Assembly: GCA_038147395.1 (NCBI GenBank)
Contig: JAYQTM010000001.1
Location: 2,015,571-2,079,570 of the forward strand
Direction: 5' to 3'
Source of the DNA: Eutrophovita brisbanensis
Lineage (GTDB): Bacteria; Pseudomonadota; Gammaproteobacteria; Burkholderiales; Eutrophovitaceae
DNA length: 64,000 bases
The translations under genes were made by a program, and so were the position numbers. Below are positions 1-10,202 of this stretch, piece by piece; the first letter of the stretch is position 1; every line of letters begins with the position of its first letter. Under the pieces are notes generated by a model. The model searched no databases. It saw nothing but the letters and a program-made list of their open reading frames with translations, and had not been told where the DNA came from.

Positions 1-2816
1 ATGATGGAGTTTCTGAGCGTGATTCCAAACAGGGTGACAAAACCCACCAAGGATCCGAGCGAGAGCCAGCCTCCCGTGAATATAACTGCGATCACGCCAC
101 CAACTAGCGCAAATGGTAAATTTAAAAAGGTGATTGCCATGTTGTGTAATTGATTAAATGCGATATACAAGAAGATGAACACCCCCACACCGGCCAATAA
201 CGAGTGGATAATCAAGTCCCATTTCGCCTCCCTTTCAGACTCTGCAGTGCCAGAAAATACGAGATAGTTTCCTGGAGACAGCTCAACTGAGGAGATGATT
301 TTTTCTTTAGCTATTCGTTCAAATTTAGACAAATCTCGACCTTCAAACTTGGATGTGACCGTTTGCACGCGTCTCCCGTCAGAATGAAGCACCTTATACC
401 TGCCTCCAACCAAATTAACATCTGCTACATCAGAGAGCCTGACCGTAATATCACCAATTGTTTTGAGGTGTAAATTGGATAACGAACGGACGTCATTCCT
501 CACAGAATCCTCGAGAATGACGACAATATCTATAACGTGATTACCTTGTCTTACCTCACCCAAAACGCTGCCGTCATAGGCGATGTTCACAGCCCTCATC
601 ACTTCTGCAGGAGACAATCCAAACATAGAGAGCCGATCATGTCGCAGTTGAATATCCAGCTGAGGTGTGCCTGGTGGCGCTTGAATCTGAACATCCTCAG
701 ATCCCGGGACTCGATTGAGAACAGATGCAATTCTTTGGGCGTCTCTGTCGAGCGAATCAAGATCGTTACCATGAATCGTCACCACGAACGGGGCGGCAAA
801 ACCAGTCACAGTCTCTTCAATTCTCTCAGTTAAAAAAGTGTTTACACCGAAACTAAGGCCAGGGAAATTACCCACCGTCTCACCACCTAAAACCTCTCGT
901 ATTTCTCGAAGTACGCGCTCTTGTTCATCACCACCTAGAGGACCAATTTCAATTTCAAACTCACTGTAGTGCGTGCCAAACGTATCCGCTCCGTTCTTTG
1001 ATCTTCCAACCCACTGAACAACCGATTGAACGCCGTCAATTTCCCCAAGTGCTCGAGATACTCGATTACCAATACGCAGTGATTCCGTCTCTGACGTTCC
1101 AGGAACCGCGGTCATGTGGGCGATGTAATGCCCCTCCCTCAACGCTGGGATGAACTCTCCGGAAAACAATGGGAAAATGCTGATGCCAGAAACAACGAGA
1201 AACAATACCGCAACAAAATTTCTCTCAAATTTTCGATCAAACCATAGCAATAGTTTTTCATATTTCGGGCGTAAATAAGCCACCGCAGGTGGGTCATTTG
1301 GAGATAAATCTTGTTGACTCAACAATAAATAACTCAACGCTGGCGTCAACGTAATCGCCGTCACAAGCGACGCAAGAATCGCAAATATATAGGCAAGCCC
1401 CAAGGGGGCGAACAGCTTCCCTGCAATTCCAGAAAGGGTCAAAAGCGGCACAAACGCGAGCACCACGATAAACGTTGCGTACACAACCGAGCTCCTGACC
1501 TCAACCGACGCGTCGAGAACCACATCCGATATCTTTCTTCTGTGTCGCGACAACTTATTTAGCCTTAAACGACGATAGATATTTTCGGTATCAATAATGG
1601 CATCATCAACAACTTCTCCTAATGCGATCGCTAGACCACCAATCACCATCACGTTCAATGCAACCCCAAATAAATCTAAAACAATGACTGCAGATAGGAG
1701 TGAGACCGGCATTGCAACGGTACAAATGAAAGCCGTTCGTGCGTTGTATAAAAATAAAAAAAGGATGAGCACTACGAGTGCTGCGCCGATCAACACATCG
1801 CGCTGAACATTTGTGACGGCAGTTTCGATGAAGTTGGCGGGACGAAAAAGATTTTCGTGAAACTCAATATTTTCGTTCTCGAATAACGGATGCAGCTCTT
1901 CGATGGCGCGTTCAAGATCTTTAGTCACGGCGTAAGTGTTGGCACCAAGTTGACCTTGAATCATCAAAAATATACCCGGGGTCGCGTTAATCGCCGCTGC
2001 ACCAATCGATGGGGCAGGTCGTTGCTCTATGGTCGCAATATCACCCAATCTAAAGCTCGTACTGCCTTCGACATTGATCACCAAGCCATTCAAATCTTCC
2101 AGGCGCTTTGGCTGTCCCTCTAATTTGATACTAATGTGCTGGTTCGGCGTTTTGACAAACCCGGCGCTATACATGCCCGATGCGGATCGAACGACCCGGA
2201 CGACATCATCCAGGGTGACATTCAACTGATCAAGCTTTTCGGGGTTGATTTGCACTTGCCACTGCATCACATCACCCCCGAACACATTGACCTCCGCAAC
2301 ACCTGGGACTGCTAGAAGGTGTGGCCTAATCGTCCAGTCAACGAGACCTCTTAACTCTCCCAAAGTGCGTGACTCAGAGGTCACTCCGACACCTAGGACT
2401 GTACTCGCTGAGGACGTGAGCGGCGTCATTGTTGGGGCATCAACTCCCTCAGGCATTTCAGAGGCTAGTCCGGCAATTCGCTCACCGACTACCTGCCTAT
2501 TGCGGTAGACGTCACTGCCATCCTCAAAAATAACCGTAACAATGGAGAGCCCGGGGATGGATTGACTTCGAATGTTTTTTAAATCTGGAACACCCATTAG
2601 GGCGTTTTCAATCGGCTGTGTCACGAGTTGCTCGACAAGCTCAGAGGAGTACCCAGGAGACTCGATCTGCAGAACGACTTGGCTGGGAGAAAATTCGGGA
2701 AAAACGTCTAAATTAGCGTTAATGACGGTATAGAAACCATACATGACAAGCGTGATCGCAAGAGCGACGACAACGCCAGCATACTTAACGGAGCCACGAA
2801 CGATTCCTGCGATCAC
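1..2816 (-). CDS. CzcA/CusA-type RND efflux permease, 3' end cut by window
   Basis: Inner-membrane proton-driven pump subunit of a tripartite exporter. The reading frame is open from a GTG at 2816, preceded by GGAGGT, to the window edge, giving about 938 residues of a family that usually has about 1,040. Visible features are an N-terminal membrane helix followed by NANLDVFPEFSPSQV, large periplasmic porter domains, and the TM4 segment EVVDDAIIDTENI, which carries the acidic proton-relay residues in the form common to the heavy-metal-type (HME) subgroup. Near the edge the TM10-TM11 segment GFVTLFGITLRNSIM is seen. It is the third gene after the outer-membrane factor and the adaptor, 48 bases downstream of the latter. 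The family is clear; the substrate is not, and metal export is only the subgroup's usual role. Confidence 0.93.
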   Translation of the reverse strand, partial: MIAGIVRGSVKYAGVVVALAITLVMYGFYTVINANLDVFPEFSPSQVVLQIESPGYSSELVEQLVTQPIENALMGVPDLKNIRSQSIPGLSIVTVIFEDGSDVYRNRQVVGERIAGLASEMPEGVDAPTMTPLTSSASTVLGVGVTSESRTLGELRGLVDWTIRPHLLAVPGVAEVNVFGGDVMQWQVQINPEKLDQLNVTLDDVVRVVRSASGMYSAGFVKTPNQHISIKLEGQPKRLEDLNGLVINVEGSTSFRLGDIATIEQRPAPSIGAAAINATPGIFLMIQGQLGANTYAVTKDLERAIEELHPLFENENIEFHENLFRPANFIETAVTNVQRDVLIGAALVVLILFLFLYNARTAFICTVAMPVSLLSAVIVLDLFGVALNVMVIGGLAIALGEVVDDAIIDTENIYRRLRLNKLSRHRRKISDVVLDASVEVRSSVVYATFIVVLAFVPLLTLSGIAGKLFAPLGLAYIFAILASLVTAITLTPALSYLLLSQQDLSPNDPPAVAYLRPKYEKLLLWFDRKFERNFVAVLFLVVSGISIFPLFSGEFIPALREGHYIAHMTAVPGTSETESLRIGNRVSRALGEIDGVQSVVQWVGRSKNGADTFGTHYSEFEIEIGPLGGDEQERVLREIREVLGGETVGNFPGLSFGVNTFLTERIEETVTGFAAPFVVTIHGNDLDSLDRDAQRIASVLNRVPGSEDVQIQAPPGTPQLDIQLRHDRLSMFGLSPAEVMRAVNIAYDGSVLGEVRQGNHVIDIVVILEDSVRNDVRSLSNLHLKTIGDITVRLSDVADVNLVGGRYKVLHSDGRRVQTVTSKFEGRDLSKFERIAKEKIISSVELSPGNYLVFSGTAESEREAKWDLIIHSLLAGVGVFIFLYIAFNQLHNMAITFLNLPFALVGGVIAVIFTGGWLSLGSLVGFVTLFGITLRNSI

Positions 2817-2864
2817 GAGTTAATGACCTCCAGGGTGTGCATACACCCATTAACCGCGATCCTG

Positions 2865-3920
2865 TCAATCCTCATTTTCATTACGAATTTGATACTTGAG
2901 CTCCTCGGAGAGTAACAATTGAACTCCGGACTCTACAACGTAGTCCCCCTCTTGAAGCACCCCCTGCTCGAACCAGCCGATGCCTACATCAACATCAGCA
3001 CGAATTTCAATTCGACTGAACACTTCATCTTCATCTTTACGATACACCCATGGCTTACCAGCATGCCAGACCACAGATGCGTTTGGAACTAACACCCCGA
3101 CCATATCCTCTAGACCAGTTTTCCCGGTCGCAATCACACGCGTGCCGTATGGTAAATCTGCTGTCGTGACAAAGTATCGATCTAGCGAGCCGTCACCCGA
3201 CCGTATATTGGGTGCATCGGAAACATATGTTGCATCTGACACAGCCGCAGGCTTACCAATTGGAGCGATCCTCGCCCCCATTATTCCGTCTCCCTCGTCA
3301 GACTCTCGAGTGCGAAGACGAACAAGGTGTAACTCTTGCTTGAGTAGCTTTTCTAATATTGGGGAGCCACTCAGTACCCAACCTGACAGGATCGCTCCCC
3401 AACTTAATGCTATGGAGTCACCAACGGCATCTCTCGCAATCTGGTTTGATCTCCGTTTTGATTGAATCAGGTCTAACTTATTTTTTTCCTCTTGTAATTC
3501 TCGCTCAGAGATACTTCGTCGATCACTGAAAAGCGTCAAAGCTCGCTCGTAGCGCTCGCGCGAATATGCCTCTTGTGATGCATCAGAAGCGTCCTCTGAG
3601 TCAATGATCTTTATTCGATGCCTAGCCTCACTCAGCTCGGAAGGATCGATAACAGTCCCATACACTCTACTTCCAACGGAATAAATATGCGACGTCAAAG
3701 ACGCAACTCGTATTCCGGCCGCATCTTGAGATTGCGAATCTAGTGACACAAAGGGACGTCCACTTTCAAACCCTGCGGTGTCCGCTGTCTCAATCTCTTC
3801 CTCAAATTCCTCTTCGACAAAATTGAGACTGTCTCGATTAGCATCGACCAAAGCTAATAGAAGTAAAACAATCACAATGATCAACGAACTGATGATGAGA
3901 AGAGACTTGTCTTTTAACAT
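2865..3920 (-). CDS. Periplasmic adaptor (membrane fusion protein) of RND efflux system
   Basis: A 351-residue adaptor that would link the RND pump to the outer-membrane channel. It has one N-terminal membrane anchor (about residues 7-25, very hydrophobic), then an acidic linker, a coiled-coil hairpin around residues 95-160 (rich in Glu/Arg, SISERELQEEKNKLDL), and beta-barrel and membrane-proximal segments (VPNASVVWHAGKPWVY). The ATG overlaps the stop of the upstream outer-membrane gene by one base, so translation is probably coupled. No Cys/His/Met-rich metal-binding tail is seen, so the sequence does not support naming it CusB. Low similarity between adaptor families makes the subfamily uncertain. 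Confidence 0.85.
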   Translation of the reverse strand: MLKDKSLLIISSLIIVIVLLLLALVDANRDSLNFVEEEFEEEIETADTAGFESGRPFVSLDSQSQDAAGIRVASLTSHIYSVGSRVYGTVIDPSELSEARHRIKIIDSEDASDASQEAYSRERYERALTLFSDRRSISERELQEEKNKLDLIQSKRRSNQIARDAVGDSIALSWGAILSGWVLSGSPILEKLLKQELHLVRLRTRESDEGDGIMGARIAPIGKPAAVSDATYVSDAPNIRSGDGSLDRYFVTTADLPYGTRVIATGKTGLEDMVGVLVPNASVVWHAGKPWVYRKDEDEVFSRIEIRADVDVGIGWFEQGVLQEGDYVVESGVQLLLSEELKYQIRNENED

Positions 3921-5344
3921 CAGAGATCCTCTCTAGTATTAATAGACCCGATAGAGATATCCGAGTCAAAAAATGCAGGTGATTCGCAGATATCCTCTAG
4001 GGCGGCAATTGATTGCATCAGTGAAAATTGATCCTCGAGCATTCTCGCCGAGTAATCGAGCAATTGGATACGCGCCTCATACAACTCGACACGATTCGTG
4101 TGGCCACGTTCAAACTCAGCCACTTTTCGATCCATCAAGTCAAATGCTTGACCGATTTTTTCTTGATGCAGTGACATAACAGATTGCTTAAATAAAATCG
4201 AGGAGTATTTCGTATCAATATCGGAGAGTATGTTTGTTTGTAGCTCCTTTACCCTAGCTCGCTGAACAGCTCTCGATGCTTCTTTCTCAAGTATCTTTAC
4301 ATCTGAGTTTTTTGGCATGATGAGACCAAGAGCAAAATTCCACACACTATCTCCTTGATCCCAGAAATACCCAGGAGAAAATGTGAGCTCCGGATATTGA
4401 GCAATCAAAGAAAGTTTAAGTTCTGCATCCGAGATTCCGAATTCAACTAACGTTTTTTGCAAATCGGATCGATGTCGTAACGCAATCGTGCGATAAGCGT
4501 CCCTATGCAATAGGCTAACTTCCTTGTTCAGCAAATCTGAAAAAATACCGGATGTGGCAAACGCATCAAAGGGCAACCCAACCTCACCAGCGAGTTTAGA
4601 GACCAACTCAACCCTCGAGGATTCTAATTCCAACACATGCTCCTCAAAATCTTTGATAGCTAACCGCCGCTTCGTCAAATCGATTGATGAATCAAATCCG
4701 TTATCCACTCTCTTTTGAGTCAGTTCTCCGACTTCCATCAATAATCGTAGCTTTTGATTTGCCAACTCAAGCTGTTGGTCCACAAAATTAATGCTTAAAA
4801 GATAATCTCGAAGATTAGAGTGTAATTTCCAAGCTGCTGCGCTCAAGTCGTAGAGCGCTGACTCTTTATACAAAAGTGACTTATCGGATAAGGTCTTTTT
4901 TTTCTCTTTCGTAACGAACGGAAGACCCACTACAAAACCCACTCCCCACGGTTCATCACCAACGACTTCGCGTGAGTGGTACTCAGAAGCTATTGAGAGA
5001 CTGATGCCACTTTCGTTTAGCATCGAGTCGCCAATAGCGTCCGTTAGCTCTTTTAAACGTCTCGAGAGTTGAATGGAAGGACTAAAATAAGCCCCGGCAA
5101 TGGTTAGCTCATCGAGGCCCCACGTCGATGGTGGCCATCCATTTTGGTAGCCAGCCTCGGTAACAAACTCTTCGATGGATGCAAGGGATTGGCGATTTGA
5201 TTCAAACTCCCGAGTTATATCGGCTTGACTAATCGGATCGGGAGCATAATCTTTAAACCCACCACACGAGCAGAGCGTGCCACAAAACAATACGAGGAGA
5301 AAACGGCCCCACCGAAGTCTTAAATAACTCCGTACCTTCACCAA
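3920..5344 (-). CDS. TolC-family outer-membrane efflux lipoprotein
   Basis: A 474-residue outer-membrane factor that forms the exit duct. The N-terminus has basic residues, a hydrophobic stretch and a lipobox-like LCSC with the acylated Cys near residue 27, so it is probably a lipoprotein. The remainder has the two long helical repeats of the TolC fold, including ELTQKRVDNGFDSSID and the equivalent EFERGHTNRVELYEARIQLLD in the second half, which are typical TolC-family turns. It is the first gene of the operon followed by adaptor and permease. A single gene directly upstream (leuA) ends 67 bases away on the same strand. Confidence 0.88.
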   Translation of the reverse strand: MVKVRSYLRLRWGRFLLVLFCGTLCSCGGFKDYAPDPISQADITREFESNRQSLASIEEFVTEAGYQNGWPPSTWGLDELTIAGAYFSPSIQLSRRLKELTDAIGDSMLNESGISLSIASEYHSREVVGDEPWGVGFVVGLPFVTKEKKKTLSDKSLLYKESALYDLSAAAWKLHSNLRDYLLSINFVDQQLELANQKLRLLMEVGELTQKRVDNGFDSSIDLTKRRLAIKDFEEHVLELESSRVELVSKLAGEVGLPFDAFATSGIFSDLLNKEVSLLHRDAYRTIALRHRSDLQKTLVEFGISDAELKLSLIAQYPELTFSPGYFWDQGDSVWNFALGLIMPKNSDVKILEKEASRAVQRARVKELQTNILSDIDTKYSSILFKQSVMSLHQEKIGQAFDLMDRKVAEFERGHTNRVELYEARIQLLDYSARMLEDQFSLMQSIAALEDICESPAFFDSDISIGSINTREDL

Positions 5345-5388
5345 TGATCTCCTTTGCGCCGGTTCCCCTCTCCAAATTGATCTATCAG

Positions 5389-5426
5389 AACCCGCAACAG
5401 TTCGTGTGACACTACACTTGCGGGTT
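5389..5426. repeat. 9-bp inverted repeat spanning the leuA stop
   Basis: Perfect arms AACCCGCAA (5389-5397) and TTGCGGGTT (5418-5426) with a 20-base loop. The second arm lies in the last codons of leuA. It could slow or end transcription between leuA and the efflux operon on the minus strand, but no U-rich tract follows it there, so a standard intrinsic terminator is not supported. Confidence 0.45.
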
Positions 5427-6950
5427 TACTTTTTCCGCGCCTGATTGCAGCTTATTGACCGCATTCAGATAAGCCCTCGCAGAAGCGACAACGATATCCG
5501 TATCTGCTCCATGTCCATTGACAATCTTGCCATTTTTGGACAAACGAACACTCACCTCACCTTGAGAATCGGTTCCACTGGTAATCGCGTTAACGGAATA
5601 CAACTGCAGATCCGCACCGCTAGATACGATTGCCTCTATTGCTTTGAACGTGGCATCGACCTGGCCGCTGCCCGTAGCCTCTGCCAGTCGCTCAGACCCA
5701 GAATCCGAAAGACACAACGAGGCAATCGGAGATTCACCCGTTTCTAATTTCGCTTTTATTGACAATAACTTGAAGCGCTCCTGATCTTGGCTAATTGCTT
5801 CATCAGAGGAAACAAGCATGATCAAGTCTTCATCGAAAATCTCGTGCTTTTTGTCTGCGAGTTCCTTGAACCGAACGAACGCGGCATTCATCGCCTCTTC
5901 ACCATCGAGCTCAACGCCGAGCTCGATCAATCGCTGCTTGAAAGCATTCCTGCCTGAGTGCTTACCAAGAACCAGTTTGTTAGTCGTCCAGCCAACATCT
6001 TCAGCCTTCATAATTTCATACGTTTCTCGATGCTTTAGTACACCATCCTGGTGAATGCCAGATTCGTGCGCGAATGCATTAGCACCAACAATCGCCTTGT
6101 TCGGTTGCACTGGAAATCCGGTAATCGCAGAAACTAACTTTGAAGCGGGAACAATTTGTGTCGCATCAACTCGGGTATCACACTTAAAAAAGTCCTGACG
6201 CGTCCTCACTGCCATCACAACTTCCTCGAGTGACGCGTTGCCTGCCCTCTCTCCCAGGCCATTCACGGTACATTCAATCTGCCTCGCGCCCGCTGAAATC
6301 GCTGCTAACGAGTTTGCGACAGCGACGCCAAGGTCGTTGTGACAATGTACAGACCAAATCGCTTTGTCTGAATTTGGAATTCTCTCAATTAAGTTTTTGA
6401 TCAGATCGGCAAACTGGTCTGGCATGGTGTAGCCAACCGTGTCAGGTATGTTAATCGTTCGCGCACCCGCTTCAATCACAGCCTCGAGTATGCGACATAG
6501 GTAATCAAGCTCAGACCGTCCAGCATCTTCTGGAGAGAACTCAACGTCTTGACATAACGATCGCGCGAGTTTCACCGATTTAACTGCCTGCTCGATGACT
6601 TGGTCTCCAGTCATACGAAGTTTTCTCTCCATATGAATCGGAGACGTCGCAATGAACGTATGTATCCGCGAACTATTAGCTGGCTTTACCGCCTCGGCAG
6701 CGCGACGGATATCACTCTCAGACGCTCGAGCCAACCCACACACAGTACTTTCTGTAATCGCGCGAGCGACAGCATTAACGGATTCAAAGTCTCCATTACT
6801 CGCAGCTGGAAACCCTGCCTCAATGACATCAACTTTCATTCTCTCCAACTGCTTACCGATCCTGAGCTTCTCCTCTTTGGTCATCGAAGCACCTGGGCTT
6901 TGCTCCCCATCACGCATCGTTGTGTCAAATATCAATAATCTGTCTGTCAT
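5412..6950 (-). CDS. leuA: 2-isopropylmalate synthase
   Basis: First committed step of leucine synthesis: condenses acetyl-CoA with 2-oxoisovalerate. The TIM-barrel start LLIFDTTMRDGEQSPG has the catalytic Arg-Asp pair, and the metal-binding HCHNDLGVAVANS lies mid-protein. The C-terminal third is the LeuA dimer/leucine feedback domain (GSGQVDATFKAIEAI, LYSVNAITSGTDSQGEV). About 512 residues, the usual length for the long form. I chose the ATG at 6950 because homologues begin right before this DTT motif; an ATG at 6971 would add seven residues. It stands 150 bases downstream of pssA in a run with the ilv genes, a common gammaproteobacterial order. Confidence 0.96.
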   Translation of the reverse strand: MTDRLLIFDTTMRDGEQSPGASMTKEEKLRIGKQLERMKVDVIEAGFPAASNGDFESVNAVARAITESTVCGLARASESDIRRAAEAVKPANSSRIHTFIATSPIHMERKLRMTGDQVIEQAVKSVKLARSLCQDVEFSPEDAGRSELDYLCRILEAVIEAGARTINIPDTVGYTMPDQFADLIKNLIERIPNSDKAIWSVHCHNDLGVAVANSLAAISAGARQIECTVNGLGERAGNASLEEVVMAVRTRQDFFKCDTRVDATQIVPASKLVSAITGFPVQPNKAIVGANAFAHESGIHQDGVLKHRETYEIMKAEDVGWTTNKLVLGKHSGRNAFKQRLIELGVELDGEEAMNAAFVRFKELADKKHEIFDEDLIMLVSSDEAISQDQERFKLLSIKAKLETGESPIASLCLSDSGSERLAEATGSGQVDATFKAIEAIVSSGADLQLYSVNAITSGTDSQGEVSVRLSKNGKIVNGHGADTDIVVASARAYLNAVNKLQSGAEKVNPQV

Positions 6951-7121
6951 TTGGTTTACCCAGGTGATCAATTACGTTGTTCTCAAGCACAGCTACTTAA
7001 GCTGCGGATCGGTAGAGGCGCCAAGCCGAAGCATGGCATCAATAGAATATAGGATGATTCAATATGACTTGCAAGCGAGCTTTAAGTCGTTGGATCAGTT
7101 AGCGCGATGATCTTAATACGA

Positions 7122-7895
7122 TCACTTCTTGGACATTCGGATTTTCTTCATATACGACCCGACAATAGCGCAATATCCAGATAGGAAGTAACCCAAAAAC
7201 ACCAAGAACAACATCTCTGGGAGATTATCCGCGAGATGAATCGCGAGCATGATCAAAAAGAGGATGAGTACGACAACAGAGAAAGGGACCGCTTTCCTAA
7301 TATTTATCTGTTTACCGCTGTGGTATCTGACGTTGCTAACCATTGTAAATCCAACCGATACAGCCAGAACCCACGCTAACCAGGGAAGACCTTGAAATTC
7401 ATTTACTTGAGTAGCCCATATGAAACCAGCAATTACGCCTGCTCCTGCTGGGCTAGGTAACCCTTGAAAAAAACGACCATCAACTTTTTCGATGTTTGCG
7501 TTAAATCTTGCCAATCGAAGTGCTGCACAGCCAACGTAGATGAATGCTGCGGCCCATGCCAATTTGCCTCCGATCAACCGTAACTCAGATTCATAAAGTA
7601 CTAGAGCAGGTGCGACACCAAACGCGACCATATCCGCTAGAGAATCAAACTGCGCCCCAAACGAAGACTGCGTGTTCGTTAAACGTGCTACCCGACCATC
7701 CAGCCCATCGAAGATCATGGCTATAAAGATGCCCATCGCGGCGAGCTCAAAACGATGGTTCATGGCTTGTACTATTGCGTAAAAGCCCGAGAACAGCCCG
7801 CAGATGGTGATCGCATTTGGCAACCAAAAAAAACGCTGCCTGCGCTGGCTTTGCTGCTTTACCTCTTCGACGTCCCCCTTATCTTCGGATTCCAC
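7122..7895 (-). CDS. pssA: CDP-diacylglycerol--serine O-phosphatidyltransferase
   Basis: Integral membrane enzyme making phosphatidylserine from CDP-diacylglycerol and serine. The CDP-alcohol phosphotransferase signature is complete: DGLDGRVAR, then G, then D three residues further and the final D (FGAQFDSLADMVAFG). Several hydrophobic helices follow. 257 residues, with a charged cytosolic N-terminus rich in Lys/Gln/Arg. The GTG start directly abuts the TAG of psd, so the two steps of phosphatidylethanolamine synthesis are encoded back to back. Confidence 0.96.
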   Translation of the reverse strand: MESEDKGDVEEVKQQSQRRQRFFWLPNAITICGLFSGFYAIVQAMNHRFELAAMGIFIAMIFDGLDGRVARLTNTQSSFGAQFDSLADMVAFGVAPALVLYESELRLIGGKLAWAAAFIYVGCAALRLARFNANIEKVDGRFFQGLPSPAGAGVIAGFIWATQVNEFQGLPWLAWVLAVSVGFTMVSNVRYHSGKQINIRKAVPFSVVVLILFLIMLAIHLADNLPEMLFLVFLGYFLSGYCAIVGSYMKKIRMSKK

Positions 7896-8540
7896 CTAAG
7901 CAATCTCCGCGATACTCGTCACACCCCCAACTACTTTGTCACCGAGACTAACCTTAGGTCGAGCTGAGCGAGGAAGATACACGTCAACTCTGGAACCAAA
8001 TCGGATAAATCCATATCTTTGACCCTTCGATACCGAGTCTCCCTCTCCGACATAACAAAGTATTCTTCGAGCGATTAGGCCGGCAACTTGCACAAACGTA
8101 ATCTGATGTCCCTGATCTGTTTTCATGACTAACGCATTCCTCTCATTTTGATCGGACGCTTTATCTAAAGCCGCATTGAAAAACCGTCCTGGAGAATAGG
8201 AACGCTTAACAATGGTCCCAGCGCACGGCGATCGATTTGAATGGACGTTAAACACATTCATAAAAATACTGATCTTAAGGCACGCTGAGCCGGTATACGG
8301 ATCCTCGTCCTCCTGAACAACGATAACTCGCCCGTCAGCAGGTGCGCTCACCAGCGACGCATCGTCGATTGTTACCCGGGTCGGGTCCCGAAAGAATTGG
8401 AGCACAAAGACGAACAATAAAAAAAGAAGAGCACCCAGGTAGGCCGAATACATCGATCCGAGGAGCACCATAGCACCTACGATCGCGAGATGTACCCATC
8501 CCTCCTTGGCGATAAAGGGATGGGACATCCGATCTTTCAT
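7896..8540 (-). CDS. psd: Phosphatidylserine decarboxylase proenzyme, short form
   Basis: Converts phosphatidylserine to phosphatidylethanolamine. This is the short form (about 214 residues) found beside pssA, with HPFIAKEGW at the N-terminus, two membrane segments, and the C-terminal IRFGSRVDVYLP in which the Gly-Ser bond is the expected self-cleavage site producing the pyruvoyl group. I chose the ATG at 8540, which has AGAGAAG just upstream; a TTG at 8573 in the same frame is possible but lacks a good ribosome site. Confidence 0.94.
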   Translation of the reverse strand: MKDRMSHPFIAKEGWVHLAIVGAMVLLGSMYSAYLGALLFLLFVFVLQFFRDPTRVTIDDASLVSAPADGRVIVVQEDEDPYTGSACLKISIFMNVFNVHSNRSPCAGTIVKRSYSPGRFFNAALDKASDQNERNALVMKTDQGHQITFVQVAGLIARRILCYVGEGDSVSKGQRYGFIRFGSRVDVYLPRSARPKVSLGDKVVGGVTSIAEIA

Positions 8541-8615
8541 ATTCTTCTCTTTGAGTCGTACGAGTGAAATCAACTTTGCGCAAAATCAAAGCTTTTCCCA
8601 CGCAAGATTAGCAGA

Positions 8616-9632
8616 CTAGTTTTTTGACTTGTCGACAAGTCGATTGGCCTTAATCCAAGGCATCATTGACCGAAGCTTGCCACCAACCTCTTCAATTTTG
8701 TGCTCCCCCGCAATCCGACGGGTCGATGTGAGTTTGGTGTTCCTCGTTTGATTCTCAAGCAGGAACTCTTGCGCGTATTCACCTGTTTGAATTTCCTTCA
8801 GGATTTTACGCATTTCGTTTTTACTCTCTTCGGTGATGATTCGCGGCCCACGAGTAATGTCCCCGTATTCAGCATTGTTTGATATCGAGTAACGCATGTT
8901 GGCAATGCCACCCTCGTAAATCAAATCGACAATGAGTTTTAGCTCATGCAAACACTCGAAATAGGCCATCTCTGGCGAATATCCAGCCTCAACCAAAACC
9001 TCAAATCCAGCCTGAATCAGAGCTGAAGTGCCGCCACACAAAACAACCTGTTCACCAAATAAATCGGTCTCAGTCTCTTCGCGGAAGTTGGTTTCAATGA
9101 TTCCGGCCTTGCCACCACCGATCGCAGCAGCGTATGAAAGCGACACATCCTTCGCTTTCCCAGACGCATCTTGATGAATCGCAATAAGACACGGCACACC
9201 ACCACCCTGCGCGTAAGTTGATCGTACCGTATGACCAGGGGCTTTTGGAGCAACCATAATGATATCGACGTCACTTGATGGATTCACCTGACCAAAGTGC
9301 ACGTTGAAACCATGCGCAAAACCAACTGCTGCGCCTTTCTTGATATTGGGCTCTACATCGTCTTGGTAAACCTGCGCGATATTCTCGTCTGGCAACAAAA
9401 GCATGACCACGTCCGCCCCTTTAACCGCGGCGCCCATTTCTTTAACCGCAAAGCCGGCTTTTTTTGCTTTGGTCCAGGATGATCCTCCTTTACGTACACC
9501 AACCGTTACAGTGACGCCAGAATCTTTCAAATTGAGCGCGTGCGCATGCCCCTGTGACCCATATCCAAGAATGGTGACTTTCTTGCCTTTGATAAGGCGA
9601 AGGTTTGCATCTTTGTCGTAAAAAACTTTCAT
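8616..9632 (-). CDS. ilvC: Ketol-acid reductoisomerase (class I)
   Basis: Second step of valine/isoleucine synthesis: isomerises and reduces acetolactate with NADPH. 338 residues, the standard class I length. The Rossmann segment is GYGSQGHAHALNLKDSG with the NADPH-selecting loop RKGGSS. VAPKAPGHTVRSTY and the knotted C-terminal domain with FECLHELKLIVDLIYEGG carry the metal ligands. It lies 46 bases downstream of ilvH on the same strand and ahead of psd. Confidence 0.98.
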   Translation of the reverse strand: MKVFYDKDANLRLIKGKKVTILGYGSQGHAHALNLKDSGVTVTVGVRKGGSSWTKAKKAGFAVKEMGAAVKGADVVMLLLPDENIAQVYQDDVEPNIKKGAAVGFAHGFNVHFGQVNPSSDVDIIMVAPKAPGHTVRSTYAQGGGVPCLIAIHQDASGKAKDVSLSYAAAIGGGKAGIIETNFREETETDLFGEQVVLCGGTSALIQAGFEVLVEAGYSPEMAYFECLHELKLIVDLIYEGGIANMRYSISNNAEYGDITRGPRIITEESKNEMRKILKEIQTGEYAQEFLLENQTRNTKLTSTRRIAGEHKIEEVGGKLRSMMPWIKANRLVDKSKN

Positions 9633-9678
9633 AATTCCCTCGATATATTCGTTATTAATTGTTTTGCAGATTGCAGTT

Positions 9679-10170
9679 TCAGGCCTTTAAGATTCTATCG
9701 CCGCGACCGATACCAGAAGCGCCCGTTCTCACGGTCTCCAATATTGCCTCTTTGTCCAACGCATCAAAAAATGCGTCTAATTTCGAACTCGTGCCAGTTA
9801 ACTCAACCGTGTAAGTTTTGTCCGTAACATCAAGAATGCGGCCTCTGAAGATGTCTGATATTCGCTTCATCTCCTCTCGATCTTTGCCGACAGCTCTGAC
9901 CTTTACGAGCATCAACTCCCTCTCAATATGATTACCCTCGGTCAGGTCGATCACCTTGACCACATCAACCAGTTTGTTTAACTGCTTGGTAATCTGTTCG
10001 AGTATTTCATCCGAACCGATCGTTACAATCGTCATTCGGGACAAAGATGGATCCTCGGTTGGAGCCACCGTCAGGGATTCGATGTTATAGCCGCGGGCAG
10101 AAAATAACCCAGCAACTCGTGATAATGCTCCAGATTCGTTCTCGAGCAATAAAGAAAGTATATGTCTCAT
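9679..10170 (-). CDS. ilvH: Acetolactate synthase small (regulatory) subunit
   Basis: 163 residues. The N-terminal ACT domain (MRHILSLLLENESGALSRVAGLFSARGYNIESLTVAPTED, split here by function into strand-helix-strand) binds valine in homologues. It is followed by the C-terminal domain with RELMLVKVRAVG. The partner is the catalytic subunit encoded 32 bases upstream. Confidence 0.97.
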   Translation of the reverse strand: MRHILSLLLENESGALSRVAGLFSARGYNIESLTVAPTEDPSLSRMTIVTIGSDEILEQITKQLNKLVDVVKVIDLTEGNHIERELMLVKVRAVGKDREEMKRISDIFRGRILDVTDKTYTVELTGTSSKLDAFFDALDKEAILETVRTGASGIGRGDRILKA

Positions 10171-10202
10171 GGAGTTTTGCGCGTTGTGGTTCTTAGCGTC
10201 GT

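Noticed and set aside
1..2816. Assignment of the RND pump as a copper exporter (CusA)
   Set aside because: Only the broad heavy-metal-type subgroup pattern is seen, and the adaptor lacks metal-binding clusters; substrate left open.
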